From Vibrio maerlii (GTDB lineage Bacteria; Pseudomonadota; Gammaproteobacteria; Enterobacterales; Vibrionaceae), in assembly GCF_003415655.1 (NCBI RefSeq), contig NZ_QRHC01000003.1:249526-313525 (forward strand): a stretch of 64,000 nucleotides of DNA, written 5' to 3'. Made by a program: the position numbers and the translations under genes. Below, in pieces: positions 1 through 8,901 of the stretch. Position 1 is the stretch's first letter, and every line of letters begins with the position of its first letter. The notes beneath the pieces are model-generated. The model was not told the DNA's origin, made no database searches, and worked only from the letters and a program-made list of their open reading frames with translations.

Positions 1-379
<379 letters not shown>

Positions 380-393
<14 letters not shown>

Positions 394-1162
394 CGATAGC
401 TAACCTTCCTAGATAGATTAAGAGTTGCTTGTAAGCAAACACGCCTCGGCTACCCGATGCAAAGTGAGAAGCAGGTAAGTTCTTTAAGCTCGCATCTCTG
501 AACTTGGTATCGATAGGTACCGCAGATGTCCAAACTTGATTTGGATAATCACGTTTCAACTGAGTTAACGTTTGCAAAGAAGCCTTGGTGCGCTTGTCAT
601 ACATTGTCGGTACAACCGTCACTTTGAACGGACTCTTGCGCGACTTCTGCATGATCGACAAGGTGCGTACCATTCGTTCAAGACCTTTCATCGCCAAAAA
701 CTCGGTTTGCACTGGGATCAAGATACGATCACTCGCAGCCAGCGCGTTCACCATCATTACGCCCAAGATAGGCGGACAATCGATCAGCACATAGTCATAG
801 TCTTGACTCAAGGCTTGTAGCGAACGCTTTAGGATCAATCCCATACCGCTGCGATTCCCCATGACACGGTCTAGCGTCGCAAGCGACATGTGTGCTGGGA
901 TAATATCGATACCTTCAACCTGAGTTTCCAGTATCAATGGACGTACCTTCTCACGCTCGAATGACTTAAGTTGAAATAGGTCAAACAAGCTTGAGCTTAG
1001 TGCATCACTGTCAAAGCCAAGATAAGTAGTAAGCGAGCCATGGGGGTCAGTATCCACCAACAATACGCGGTGGCCCTGCTGGCTCAATAAACCAGCAAGA
1101 GTCACTGTAGTTGTTGTTTTACCAACGCCGCCTTTTTGGTTGGCAACACTCCAAACGATCAT
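380..1162 (-). CDS. parC: ParC, ParA-like ATPase for polar placement of chemotaxis arrays
   Basis: This 260-residue ParA/MinD-type ATPase has a deviant Walker A motif (KGGVGKTTT, residues 10-18) at the extreme N-terminus, a Walker A' aspartate in LLVDTDPHG and a Walker B-like stretch in YVLIDCPP. In vibrios the ParA homologue between cheB and parP directs chemotaxis clusters to the cell pole and their inheritance at division, working with ParP and the LID region of CheA. The gene starts 9 bases after the cheB stop and overlaps parP by 14 bases, so translation is probably coupled. It is not a plasmid or chromosome partition ParA: no parB or parS is seen beside it, and its neighbours are all chemotaxis genes. 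The old annotation 'soj' refers to the same family. Confidence 0.88.
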
Positions 1163-1171
1163 TATCGATTC

Positions 1172-2275
1172 CTACGCAAGACCAACTTCAACCAACATGC
1201 GCTCGGCAATACGGTCTAAAGGAAGGTCTTCAGTTGAGATGCCTGCTTTTGCTACAGCTTGAGGCATACCATAAACAACACAGCTATCTTCGTCTTGTGC
1301 CCAAATGGTTGAGCCTGCAGACTTAAGCATGCGCGCGCCTTCACGGCCATCAGCACCCATACCGGTCAACACCATAGACAAAACTTTGTCACCATAGCTT
1401 TTAGCCGCCGAGCCAAATGTCACGTCAACACATGGCTTGTAGTTCATTCGGTCACCGCCATCAATGATGCGTAACTTAGCCGCACCAGGGCGACCATCAA
1501 CCATCATTTGCTTACCACCAGGAGCAAGGTAAGCAACACCCGGCTTAAGCACATCACCATCTTCCGCTTCTTTCACCTGAATCTTACATAGAGAGTTCAA
1601 GCGCGCCGCAAATGCCGCGGTAAATGTCGCTGGCATATGCTGAATGAGCAAAATCGGCTGCGGATAGTTCGCAGGTAACTTGGTCAAAATTTTCTGCAGT
1701 GCAACTGGGCCCCCCGTTGAGGTGCCAATCGCTGTCAATTGGTACTTCTTACCTGATGCCTTGAATTTCTTACCAACGGGTGCTGCTATTGGAGCAGACT
1801 TAGCGATAGAAGAACTCGTTGCCGAAGCCGTTGAAGCAATGGACGCCGCACGAACAGGACGCTTCTTCATCAATGCGCGCTTAGAGGCAATTTCAGCGAC
1901 GCGTTGTTGCAGCAATACAAGCGCTTCATCACGGTTACGAGCGATGTCCTCGAACTTCTTCGGTAAGAAATCCAGAGCACCGGCATCTAATGCATCCAGG
2001 GTTGCTTTTGCACCATCGTGCGTTAGCGATGAAAACATCAGGATTGGAGTCGGATGGCTGGCCATGATCTCACGAACGGCAGTAATACCATCCATCACAG
2101 GCATCTCGATATCCATTGTGATCACGTCAGGCTTGATCTGCTGCGCTTTTTCTACGGCTTCTTTACCGTTTGTAGCAACATCTACAACCTCAAGACGTGA
2201 ATCTGAGTTAATAATTTCACTTACGCGGCGACGAAAAAAGCTTGAATCGTCGACAACTAAAACTCTAATAGCCAT
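1172..2275 (-). CDS. cheB: CheB, chemotaxis glutamate methylesterase / deamidase
   Basis: CheB removes methyl groups from chemoreceptors and deamidates receptor glutamines, giving adaptation opposite to CheR. The 367-residue protein has an N-terminal receiver domain (phospho-acceptor Asp55 in TMDIEMP), a linker of about 50 residues rich in Ala and Ser, and a C-terminal esterase domain. The catalytic serine is in GTSTGGP (about Ser186), the histidine in IQHMP (about His213) and the aspartate in [10 protein letters not shown] Shine-Dalgarno (AAGGA) precedes the ATG. It follows cheA by 23 bases and precedes parC by 9, within the fliA-to-parP operon. Phosphorylation by CheA is expected from the family. 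Confidence 0.95.
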   Translation of the reverse strand: MAIRVLVVDDSSFFRRRVSEIINSDSRLEVVDVATNGKEAVEKAQQIKPDVITMDIEMPVMDGITAVREIMASHPTPILMFSSLTHDGAKATLDALDAGALDFLPKKFEDIARNRDEALVLLQQRVAEIASKRALMKKRPVRAASIASTASATSSSIAKSAPIAAPVGKKFKASGKKYQLTAIGTSTGGPVALQKILTKLPANYPQPILLIQHMPATFTAAFAARLNSLCKIQVKEAEDGDVLKPGVAYLAPGGKQMMVDGRPGAAKLRIIDGGDRMNYKPCVDVTFGSAAKSYGDKVLSMVLTGMGADGREGARMLKSAGSTIWAQDEDSCVVYGMPQAVAKAGISTEDLPLDRIAERMLVEVGLA

Positions 2276-2298
2276 GTTTATCCTTAATTATTACTGGC

Positions 2299-4497
2299 TT
2301 ACACTCGTGATGCCGCTGCATACTGCCTAAGAAGATCTGGCACGTCCAGAATCAGGGCAATATGACCATCACTTGTGATTGTTGCACCAGCCATACCTGG
2401 TGTTCCTTGCAACAGATTATCAAGTGGCTTGATAACCACTTCTTCTTGGCCGATTAATGTGTCGACAACGAAGCCCACACGTTGACTGCCTAGCTGAACA
2501 ATCACTACATGGCCATGACCTGTGCGGATCTTTTTACCTTGAGCGGTTGGTGCTAACCAATTCTGTAGATAAAACAGTGGGATAGATTTCTCACGCACAA
2601 TAATAGTGAGCTGGCCATCGACCACGTTGGTTTTCGACAGATCTAAGTGGAAAATCTCATTAACGCTTGCAAGCGGCAGTGCGAATGGATGACCACCGAC
2701 ACCGACCATTAGCGTAGGTAGAATTGCCAGTGTTAACGGTACCTTGATCGTAATCTTGGTGCCTTTGCCCATTTCTGAATCAATATCAATTGAGCCATTT
2801 AGCGTGTTGATCGCAGTTTTCACTACGTCCATGCCCACACCACGACCAGAGATATCTGAGATCTGTTCTTTACTTGAGAAACCTGGTGCAAAAATAAGGT
2901 TAAAACACTCTTTGTTGCTCAAGCGTGAAGCCGCATCTTCATCCATAATACCGCGCTTAACTGCGATACCACGTAGTTTATCTGGGTCCATACCGCCGCC
3001 ATCGTCAACAATAGCCAGTTCAATATGGTCACCCTCTTGAGATGCCGACAGAATCACTTTACCAGTACGTGACTTACCTGCTTGAACACGGTCTTCAGGC
3101 ATTTCAATACCATGGTCAACCGAGTTACGAACCAAGTGAATCAATGGATCCGCAAGCGCTTCGACTAGGTTCTTATCTAGATCGGTCTCTTCACCACGCA
3201 TCTCGAGTACGATGTCTTTATTTAGGCTACGAGCCAGGTCGCGAACCACTCGAGGGAAACGGCCAAATACTTTCTTAATTGGCTGCATACGAGTCTTCAT
3301 CACCGCACCTTGAAGGTCCGCAGTGACGACATCTAGATTCGCTACCGCTTTCGACATTTCTTCGTCGTTGCTGTTAAGGCCAAGACTAACCAAACGGTTA
3401 CGAACCAGTACTAGTTCGCCCACCATGTTCATAATGGTGTCGAGTGTTGATGTATCAACACGTACAGTCGCTTCCGCTTGAGGTTTTTTAGCTGCCGGTG
3501 CTTTCGCTTCTGCCTTTGGCTTAGCGGCTGCTTTCGGTGCCTCTGCTTTTGGTGCAATAGGCTGCGGAGCTGGTTTCACTTCAGGCTGTGGTGCTGGTGT
3601 CGAAACTGGTGGAATATCTGCTGGACGTGTCGCAGCATCAAGCTCTTCGGCAGACGGGCCATTACCTGTACCGTGCAGCTCATCAAGCAGTTTTTCGAAC
3701 TCTGCATCTGTCATCAGGTCGTTGTCACCAGCAGAGCTTGCCGGAGCAACGGGCTCTGGTGGCGTGACAGGCGCTGGCGCTGATACATTGCTTGTCGAAA
3801 TAGCGCTTGAAGGTGCATTACCTGCACCATGCAACTCATCAAGCAATCTTTCGAATTCATCGTCAGTGATATCACCAGAATCCGCAGGCTGGACCGGCGC
3901 TGGTTCCGCTGGTTTTACCGATGTTGGCGAGCCACCCGCACCATGAAGTTCATCAAGCAACTTTTCAAACTCATCGTCGGTGATTTCATCAACCGATGAT
4001 GCTGAAGTAATACTTGCTGGCTCAGGAGTTGCTTCTACAACAGGCGCAACAACGGGTTCAACGAATACAGGCTCAGCTACCACTGGTGCAGCAGGTGCTT
4101 CTTGGCTCTCAGGCGCACTTAGGCGATGTAGCTCGGCAAGCAGACCTGGATCTGCCGCTTCAAGAGGCTCACGCTCTTGTAGTGCTTGGAACTGAACGTT
4201 TACTGTATCAAGAGCTTGTAAAATGGTGTCCATCAGCTCAGAGGTTACTGAACGCTGGCCATTACGCAGAATATCGAAGACGTTTTCAGCACCGTGACAC
4301 GTATCTACTAGTTGAGATACAGACAAGAAGCCTGCACCACCTTTTACAGTGTGGAAGCCACGGAAGATTGCATTCAGCAGATCTTTATCGTCTGGGTTAT
4401 TCTCCAACTCAATAAGCTGTTCAGACAACAGCTCAAGAATTTCTCCTGCTTCGACTAAAAAGTCCTGAAGAATATCTTCGTCTAATTCATAGCTCAT
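2299..4497 (-). CDS. cheA: CheA, chemotaxis histidine kinase
   Basis: This 732-residue kinase is phosphorylated by receptor signalling and passes phosphate to CheY and CheB. An HPt (P1) domain lies at the N-terminus, with the phospho-histidine in FHTVKGG (His49). A long linker rich in Pro and Ala (about 110-345) follows, then the dimerisation (P3), HATPase (P4: N box NSVDHGIE, G boxes DDGGGMD and GRGVGMDV) and CheW-like regulatory (P5) domains. No clear P2 CheY-binding domain is visible in the linker. Instead it carries three copies of an acidic helix motif ending in LLDELHG (about residues 171-187, 209-226 and 261-278). Vibrio CheA proteins use a 'LID' region in this position to bind ParP and ParC, so the motifs probably serve polar localisation. 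It lies 9 bases downstream of cheZ. Confidence 0.96.
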   Translation of the reverse strand: MSYELDEDILQDFLVEAGEILELLSEQLIELENNPDDKDLLNAIFRGFHTVKGGAGFLSVSQLVDTCHGAENVFDILRNGQRSVTSELMDTILQALDTVNVQFQALQEREPLEAADPGLLAELHRLSAPESQEAPAAPVVAEPVFVEPVVAPVVEATPEPASITSASSVDEITDDEFEKLLDELHGAGGSPTSVKPAEPAPVQPADSGDITDDEFERLLDELHGAGNAPSSAISTSNVSAPAPVTPPEPVAPASSAGDNDLMTDAEFEKLLDELHGTGNGPSAEELDAATRPADIPPVSTPAPQPEVKPAPQPIAPKAEAPKAAAKPKAEAKAPAAKKPQAEATVRVDTSTLDTIMNMVGELVLVRNRLVSLGLNSNDEEMSKAVANLDVVTADLQGAVMKTRMQPIKKVFGRFPRVVRDLARSLNKDIVLEMRGEETDLDKNLVEALADPLIHLVRNSVDHGIEMPEDRVQAGKSRTGKVILSASQEGDHIELAIVDDGGGMDPDKLRGIAVKRGIMDEDAASRLSNKECFNLIFAPGFSSKEQISDISGRGVGMDVVKTAINTLNGSIDIDSEMGKGTKITIKVPLTLAILPTLMVGVGGHPFALPLASVNEIFHLDLSKTNVVDGQLTIIVREKSIPLFYLQNWLAPTAQGKKIRTGHGHVVIVQLGSQRVGFVVDTLIGQEEVVIKPLDNLLQGTPGMAGATITSDGHIALILDVPDLLRQYAAASRV
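3664..3987 (-). repeat. Threefold protein repeat in the CheA linker (LID region)
   Basis: The CheA linker contains three near-identical segments of the form (I/M)TD(D/A)EFE(K/R)LLDELHG(A/T)G, separated by 20-35 residues of low-complexity Pro/Ala/Ser sequence. Spacing and sequence point to repeated short helical docking motifs. Confidence 0.85.
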
Positions 4498-4506
4498 AAA
4501 TAACCT

Positions 4507-5226
4507 TTAAAATCCTAGGCTAGACAGTAAATCGTCCACTTCGTCTTGCGACGCTACTGCATCCTCTCTTTGTTCAGCGTTTAGGATTGGTCCTTCTGCT
4601 GTTATTGGAGAGGCTGCTGGTGATTCAGTCTTTTGCTGACGTTCGGCTTCGCCAAACACCGTTAATATCTCGACAAGTCGGCCTTCTACTTCTTCAACAA
4701 GTGTGATGACACGACGAATAATTTGACCGGTTAGATCCTGGAAATCTTGTGCCATCAAGATCTCAGTAAGCTGACCCCGAAGCTCAGTGCTATCGCCTTC
4801 AACTTGCGAAAGCATACCGTCAATGCGATGACAGAGTGCTTTGAATTCATTGATGTCGATACTGCCGTTCATCAGTTGATTCCACTGAGGTCGTACTTCA
4901 ACGAGTCCTTGGTGAAGCCTGTCTGCAATTGGCATCGATCGGTCAACTGCATCCATCGTTTTATTGGCAGCCTGCTCTGTCTTAGTAATGACGTATTCAA
5001 GGCGATCCCTAGCGTCAGGGATTTCGTCATTGGCTAATTCATTTATGCGCGAGTCAGAATTAAATTGCTGCAACGAATCATGCAGTTCACGGGTTAACTC
5101 TCCAACTTGACGATAGATCTCGTCCTGATGATCGTCGTGCATCGTTTTTAAGAGTTCAGAAGCCTCTTGCTGTTGTTCCTGCTCAAGCAGAACAACAAGC
5201 TGCTTCGCATCTTGTAATGAAATCAT
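4507..5226 (-). CDS. cheZ: CheZ, CheY-P phosphatase
   Basis: CheZ dephosphorylates CheY-P and so ends the tumble signal. The 239-residue protein is largely helical and charged. It contains the conserved AQDFQDLTGQ segment (about residues 155-165), which includes the glutamine that acts on CheY-P. It ends in DDLLSSLGF, the C-terminal peptide that docks on CheY. The gene lies between cheY and cheA in the fliA-cheYZAB order typical of polar-flagellated gammaproteobacteria. The start codon at 5226 is 62 bases after the cheY stop. Confidence 0.95.
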   Translation of the reverse strand: MISLQDAKQLVVLLEQEQQQEASELLKTMHDDHQDEIYRQVGELTRELHDSLQQFNSDSRINELANDEIPDARDRLEYVITKTEQAANKTMDAVDRSMPIADRLHQGLVEVRPQWNQLMNGSIDINEFKALCHRIDGMLSQVEGDSTELRGQLTEILMAQDFQDLTGQIIRRVITLVEEVEGRLVEILTVFGEAERQQKTESPAASPITAEGPILNAEQREDAVASQDEVDDLLSSLGF

Positions 5227-5288
5227 TCAAAAATACTTACTGTGATACCTAAACCAAGCCAAGTCACTTTGGCCGTGATCAGCCTCGA

Positions 5289-5681
5289 TTAGAGACGCTC
5301 AAAGATCTTGTCTAGCTTCTCTTTCAGAGTTGCAGCGGTGAATGGCTTCACGATGTAGCCGTTAACACCTGCTTGCGCAGCTTCAATGATCTGCTCGCGC
5401 TTTGCTTCAGCAGTGATCATCAATACAGGCAAATGCTTGAGCTCAGCATCGGCACGAATGTGCTTTAGGAGGTCGATACCTTGCATGCCTGGCATGTTCC
5501 AATCCGTTACAACAAAATCGAATTCGCCTTTCTTCAGCATAGGAAGTGCTGTTAGACCATCATCCGCTTCTTGAGTGTTGTTGAAACCAAGATCACGTAA
5601 TAAGTTCTTAACGATACGGCGCATTGTTGAGAAATCATCAACAATGAGAATTTTCATATTTTTGTTCAAAGTTGCCTCCAC
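5289..5681 (-). CDS. cheY: CheY, chemotaxis response regulator
   Basis: This is a single-domain receiver of 130 residues. CheY-P binds FliM/FliN at the flagellar switch. The acidic pocket (DD at residues 15-16), the phospho-acceptor Asp60 (VVTDWNMPG), Thr90 and Lys112 (IVKPF) are all present, as is Trp61 beside the acceptor. The sequence closely resembles the motility-active CheY of vibrios (CheY3 in V. cholerae). It follows fliA by 20 bases. Confidence 0.96.
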   Translation of the reverse strand: MEATLNKNMKILIVDDFSTMRRIVKNLLRDLGFNNTQEADDGLTALPMLKKGEFDFVVTDWNMPGMQGIDLLKHIRADAELKHLPVLMITAEAKREQIIEAAQAGVNGYIVKPFTAATLKEKLDKIFERL

Positions 5682-5701
5682 TGAATCAAATGTCAGTGTT
5701 A

Positions 5702-6436
5702 TTAATCATTTTGTGTCCACGCACTCAATTTGGTGCGTAGGCGTTGCATCGATTGACTCAGAATTTGGCTTACACGTGATTCGCTTACACCAATAACTTC
5801 ACCAATCTCTTTTAAATTCAGCTCTTCATCGTAATAAAGAGATAAAACCAAAGCTTCCCGCTCTGGTAAACTTTTAATCGACTCTATCAACGCTTGGCGG
5901 AAAGATTCGTCTGCCACACCCTTGAAAGGTGTATCGTCTTCTTCAACCTCGTTAGATACTGTATCGACCGGTACACCCAAATCTTCAATACCAACGAGCT
6001 TAGAGCAGTTAATATCGGTCAACGCAGCGTGATATTGTGCCAAAGTCATATTTAAATGCTCGGCCACCTCAACATCGCTTGGGTCTCTTCCTAGTGTTGC
6101 TTCAAGTTCACTGATCGCTTGAGTAATAGTCCGATTGTTCTTATGAACTGAGCGTGGAACCCAATCACCGCGACGAATATCGTCCAGCATTGCACCTCTG
6201 ATCCTTATGCCTGCATAAGTCTCAAAGCTTGCTCCTTTTGAGCCATCATAGTTACGTTGCGCTTCAATCAGGCCAATCATGCCTGCTTGAATAAGGTCTT
6301 CAACCTGAACGCTAGGAGGTAAACGTCCCAAAAGGTGATGTGCAATACGTTTTACCAACACAGAATATTTTTCTAAGAATGCCTGCTGGCTATTCATATT
6401 CGCATGTTGGTCGTATGTAAGCGCCTTATTCACCAA
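5702..6436 (-). CDS. fliA: FliA, flagellar sigma-28 factor
   Basis: FliA directs RNA polymerase to late flagellar promoters (consensus TAAA-N15-GCCGATAA) and is held inactive by FlgM until the hook-basal body is complete. The 244-residue protein has region 2 with the expected motif ([13 protein letters not shown] and the [18 protein letters not shown] stretch), region 3, and a region 4 helix-turn-helix ([20 protein letters not shown]). The start overlaps flhG by 11 bases, implying coupled translation. Sites matching its consensus lie before the flagellin gene and flgM in this window. Confidence 0.96.
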   Translation of the reverse strand: MVNKALTYDQHANMNSQQAFLEKYSVLVKRIAHHLLGRLPPSVQVEDLIQAGMIGLIEAQRNYDGSKGASFETYAGIRIRGAMLDDIRRGDWVPRSVHKNNRTITQAISELEATLGRDPSDVEVAEHLNMTLAQYHAALTDINCSKLVGIEDLGVPVDTVSNEVEEDDTPFKGVADESFRQALIESIKSLPEREALVLSLYYDEELNLKEIGEVIGVSESRVSQILSQSMQRLRTKLSAWTQND

Positions 6437-7313
6437 AAGGTTCCCCTAACACGTCACGACGGTTTAGCAAGCGCTCGACAAAGAACTCCAAGTGTCCACT
6501 TGGTGTCTTCGGAATCGGCCAGCTTGCTGCCTTATTTGCTAGTGAACTGATTGCCAGTGCCGCCGGTGAACGTGGGAATGCATCGACCACAATTTTCTGT
6601 CTTTTCACCGCTTGGCGCACTTTGTCATCCAATGGGATACACGCCACAAGCTCTAAACTCACGTTCAAGAATCGTTCGGTTACTAACGTTAACTTAGCAA
6701 ACAATTCTCGCCCTTCACGGTAGCTTCGTACCATATTGGCAACCACTTTGAAGCGTTGAACTTGGTGCTCTCGGCTCAAAAGCTTAATCAAAGCATAGGC
6801 ATCGGTAATCGAGGTTGGTTCATCACAAACCACAACCACAACATCTTGTGCAGCACGAGAAAAGCTCACGACCATGTCAGATATACCAGCTGCCGTATCG
6901 ATTAGCAAGACGTCAATCTCTTCTTCGAGAGAACCAAACGCTCTGATCAGCCCGGCGTGCTGGCTAGGTGAGAGTTCCGTCATGCTTTGTGTGCCCGAAG
7001 TCGCAGGAATGATGCGGATACCGTATGGGCCTTCAACTATAACATCTTTAAGCTCGCACTCACCTGCAAGAACGTGACCTAGGTTGCGCTTTGTCCGAAT
7101 ACCAAGCATCACATCCACATTTGCGAGTCCAAGGTCTGCATCAAGTACCATAACCTTCTTGCCCTGACGAGCTAAGCACATCGCCATGCCTAAGGTTACG
7201 TTTGATTTACCGACACCACCTTTACCGCCTGTTACCGAGATAACCTTGGTCAATGTTGGTTGTGTTAAGCGACGGAGGCCGCTTGCTTGATCTTGTATCA
7301 TATTTTCAGTCAT
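6426..7313 (-). CDS. flhG: FlhG (MinD/FleN family), flagellar number regulator
   Basis: FlhG is a MinD-type ATPase that limits polar flagella to one, acting on FlhF and on FlrA. The deviant Walker A motif (GGKGGVGKSN) lies near residue 30, and Walker B is in VLLIDTAAG. The longest frame begins at 7367 inside flhF. The ATG at 7313 (or the one just before it at 7316) is preferred because it follows an AGGCGG ribosome-binding site just after the flhF stop and gives a family-size protein of 295 residues starting MTENMIQDQ. The C-terminal helix expected for membrane binding is present. It overlaps fliA by 11 bases. Confidence 0.92.
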   Translation of the reverse strand: MTENMIQDQASGLRRLTQPTLTKVISVTGGKGGVGKSNVTLGMAMCLARQGKKVMVLDADLGLANVDVMLGIRTKRNLGHVLAGECELKDVIVEGPYGIRIIPATSGTQSMTELSPSQHAGLIRAFGSLEEEIDVLLIDTAAGISDMVVSFSRAAQDVVVVVCDEPTSITDAYALIKLLSREHQVQRFKVVANMVRSYREGRELFAKLTLVTERFLNVSLELVACIPLDDKVRQAVKRQKIVVDAFPRSPAALAISSLANKAASWPIPKTPSGHLEFFVERLLNRRDVLGEPFGE

Positions 7314-7326
7314 CATCGTCCGCCGC

Positions 7327-8835
7327 CTATAAACCTTCCGAGTCACTGTTCCAGTAATGAGGTTCATCCTCAGTCGACTTCTCTAATAGTTCGTTTGCTT
7401 TCGCTACCATGTACTTCGGTTGAGCAACCACAATATCTTCCGGTACGCGCTGCCCGTTTGCGATGTAAGCCACAGGTAGAGCGTTTTGCACTACAACACT
7501 AATAAACTCACCTAAGCTGAGAGACTCATCTAGCTTAGTCATGATGCAACCAGATAGTGGAATGCGTCTGAAGTGCTCAATGGTTTCCTGCAACACTTTT
7601 CGTTGCGCTGTTGCAGGAAGTACGAGATAGCTGTGAATCACCTCGCCACTTTCTTGCATCAAAGTGTCCAATTGCTCGGACAAACGAACGTCACGTTGAC
7701 CCATACCTGCAGTATCGACCAACACAAGCTTGCGGTTTCTTAATTGATATATTACTTCGGCCAGTTCGTTCGAATCTTTAGCAACTTTTACCGGGCAACC
7801 CATGATGCGACCATAGATAGATAGCTGCTCATGAGCACCGATTCGGTAGGTATCCGTCGTCACTAACGCTACATTATCAGCGCCGTATTCCATTGCAGCT
7901 CTAGCCGCCAATTTTGCGATGGTGGTTGTCTTTCCAACACCTGTTGGCCCCAATAGAGCAACAACACCACCACGGCGTAGAATATCTTGTTTAGTAATCG
8001 TTATTTGATCAGCAATTAAAGCTAACAACGCCTTCCAAGCTCGCGATGGCTGAGTATCTTCAGGGATATAACATGCCATTTGATCGGCAAACTCGGGAGA
8101 AAATCCCATACGTTCCAAGCGCTTAATAAGCATGGCACGCAGAGGTTCACGACGCTCCACTTCCTGCCACATTAAACCCGATACTTGATGCTCGAGAAGA
8201 CGACGGATAGAGGTCATCTCTTCACGCATGACTTCAAGCTCTGATTCGCTTTCAGGCTCATCATGCTGTGGGCTACGGCGATCATATCGAGTTGGATCCA
8301 GTTGCGGTTGCTTGCGCTCTAAGCGGCGATCTTCGGCAATCAGGCGAGACAAACCAGACTCTTCTTGATAAGAAGAACCACTTTGTGGACTCGTTGTCTG
8401 ACGTGACTCGCTGCCGCGGGCATCTGACTGACGCTGTAATAACGCAGAAAGTGAATCAGCTGGCGGACGACTCGGCTCTTGCTCAGGCTCTTGGCTGTAT
8501 TGCTTAAGCATGTTGGCAAAACGCTTGGTCATTGAACCACCGCCTTGCTTACTGCCCGAACCAAGACTGACTTGGTCGTCTTTTAATGCACGCTCACCAG
8601 ATTGTGAGTAATTAGAAGGAGCACTCAACTGTGAGTAGTTTGAGCTTGAACGAGCAGGCGTAGCTTGGTGCCTACTTGCCGGTGCTGCTTTCGATTCGCC
8701 ATCTATGGCTGCAACGATTTCAACCCCACCCATCACCTTCTTATTGGACATAATAACCGCATCCGACCCAAGTTCTTCTTTCACTTGAGCCAGAGCTAAT
8801 CTCATGTCTTTGGCAAAAAATCGTTTAATTTTCAA
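7327..8835 (-). CDS. flhF: FlhF, SRP-type GTPase that places the polar flagellum
   Basis: FlhF recruits the first flagellar components (FliF) to the pole. The 502-residue protein has a basic N-terminal B domain, a long low-complexity middle (about residues 60-200, Gln/Ser/Arg/Glu-rich), then the NG GTPase domain with P-loop GPTGVGKTTT (about residue 294), the DTYRIGAHEQL box, VDTAGMGQRD and the guanine-specificity TKLDES. Its start lies 66 bases after flhA, and flhG follows at once. Expression probably comes from the sigma-54-type promoter before flhA. Confidence 0.96.
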   Translation of the reverse strand: MKIKRFFAKDMRLALAQVKEELGSDAVIMSNKKVMGGVEIVAAIDGESKAAPASRHQATPARSSSNYSQLSAPSNYSQSGERALKDDQVSLGSGSKQGGGSMTKRFANMLKQYSQEPEQEPSRPPADSLSALLQRQSDARGSESRQTTSPQSGSSYQEESGLSRLIAEDRRLERKQPQLDPTRYDRRSPQHDEPESESELEVMREEMTSIRRLLEHQVSGLMWQEVERREPLRAMLIKRLERMGFSPEFADQMACYIPEDTQPSRAWKALLALIADQITITKQDILRRGGVVALLGPTGVGKTTTIAKLAARAAMEYGADNVALVTTDTYRIGAHEQLSIYGRIMGCPVKVAKDSNELAEVIYQLRNRKLVLVDTAGMGQRDVRLSEQLDTLMQESGEVIHSYLVLPATAQRKVLQETIEHFRRIPLSGCIMTKLDESLSLGEFISVVVQNALPVAYIANGQRVPEDIVVAQPKYMVAKANELLEKSTEDEPHYWNSDSEGL

Positions 8836-8901
8836 TCTAGTAACCTGAATTTGGTCAATAATTCAAACTTGCAGCATCCATTGCTGCGAGCATTAAAATC
8901 T

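Noticed and set aside
1680..2330. 216-codon plus-strand frame opposite cheB
   Set aside because: It is a shadow of cheB on the other strand with no ribosome site or recognisable protein.
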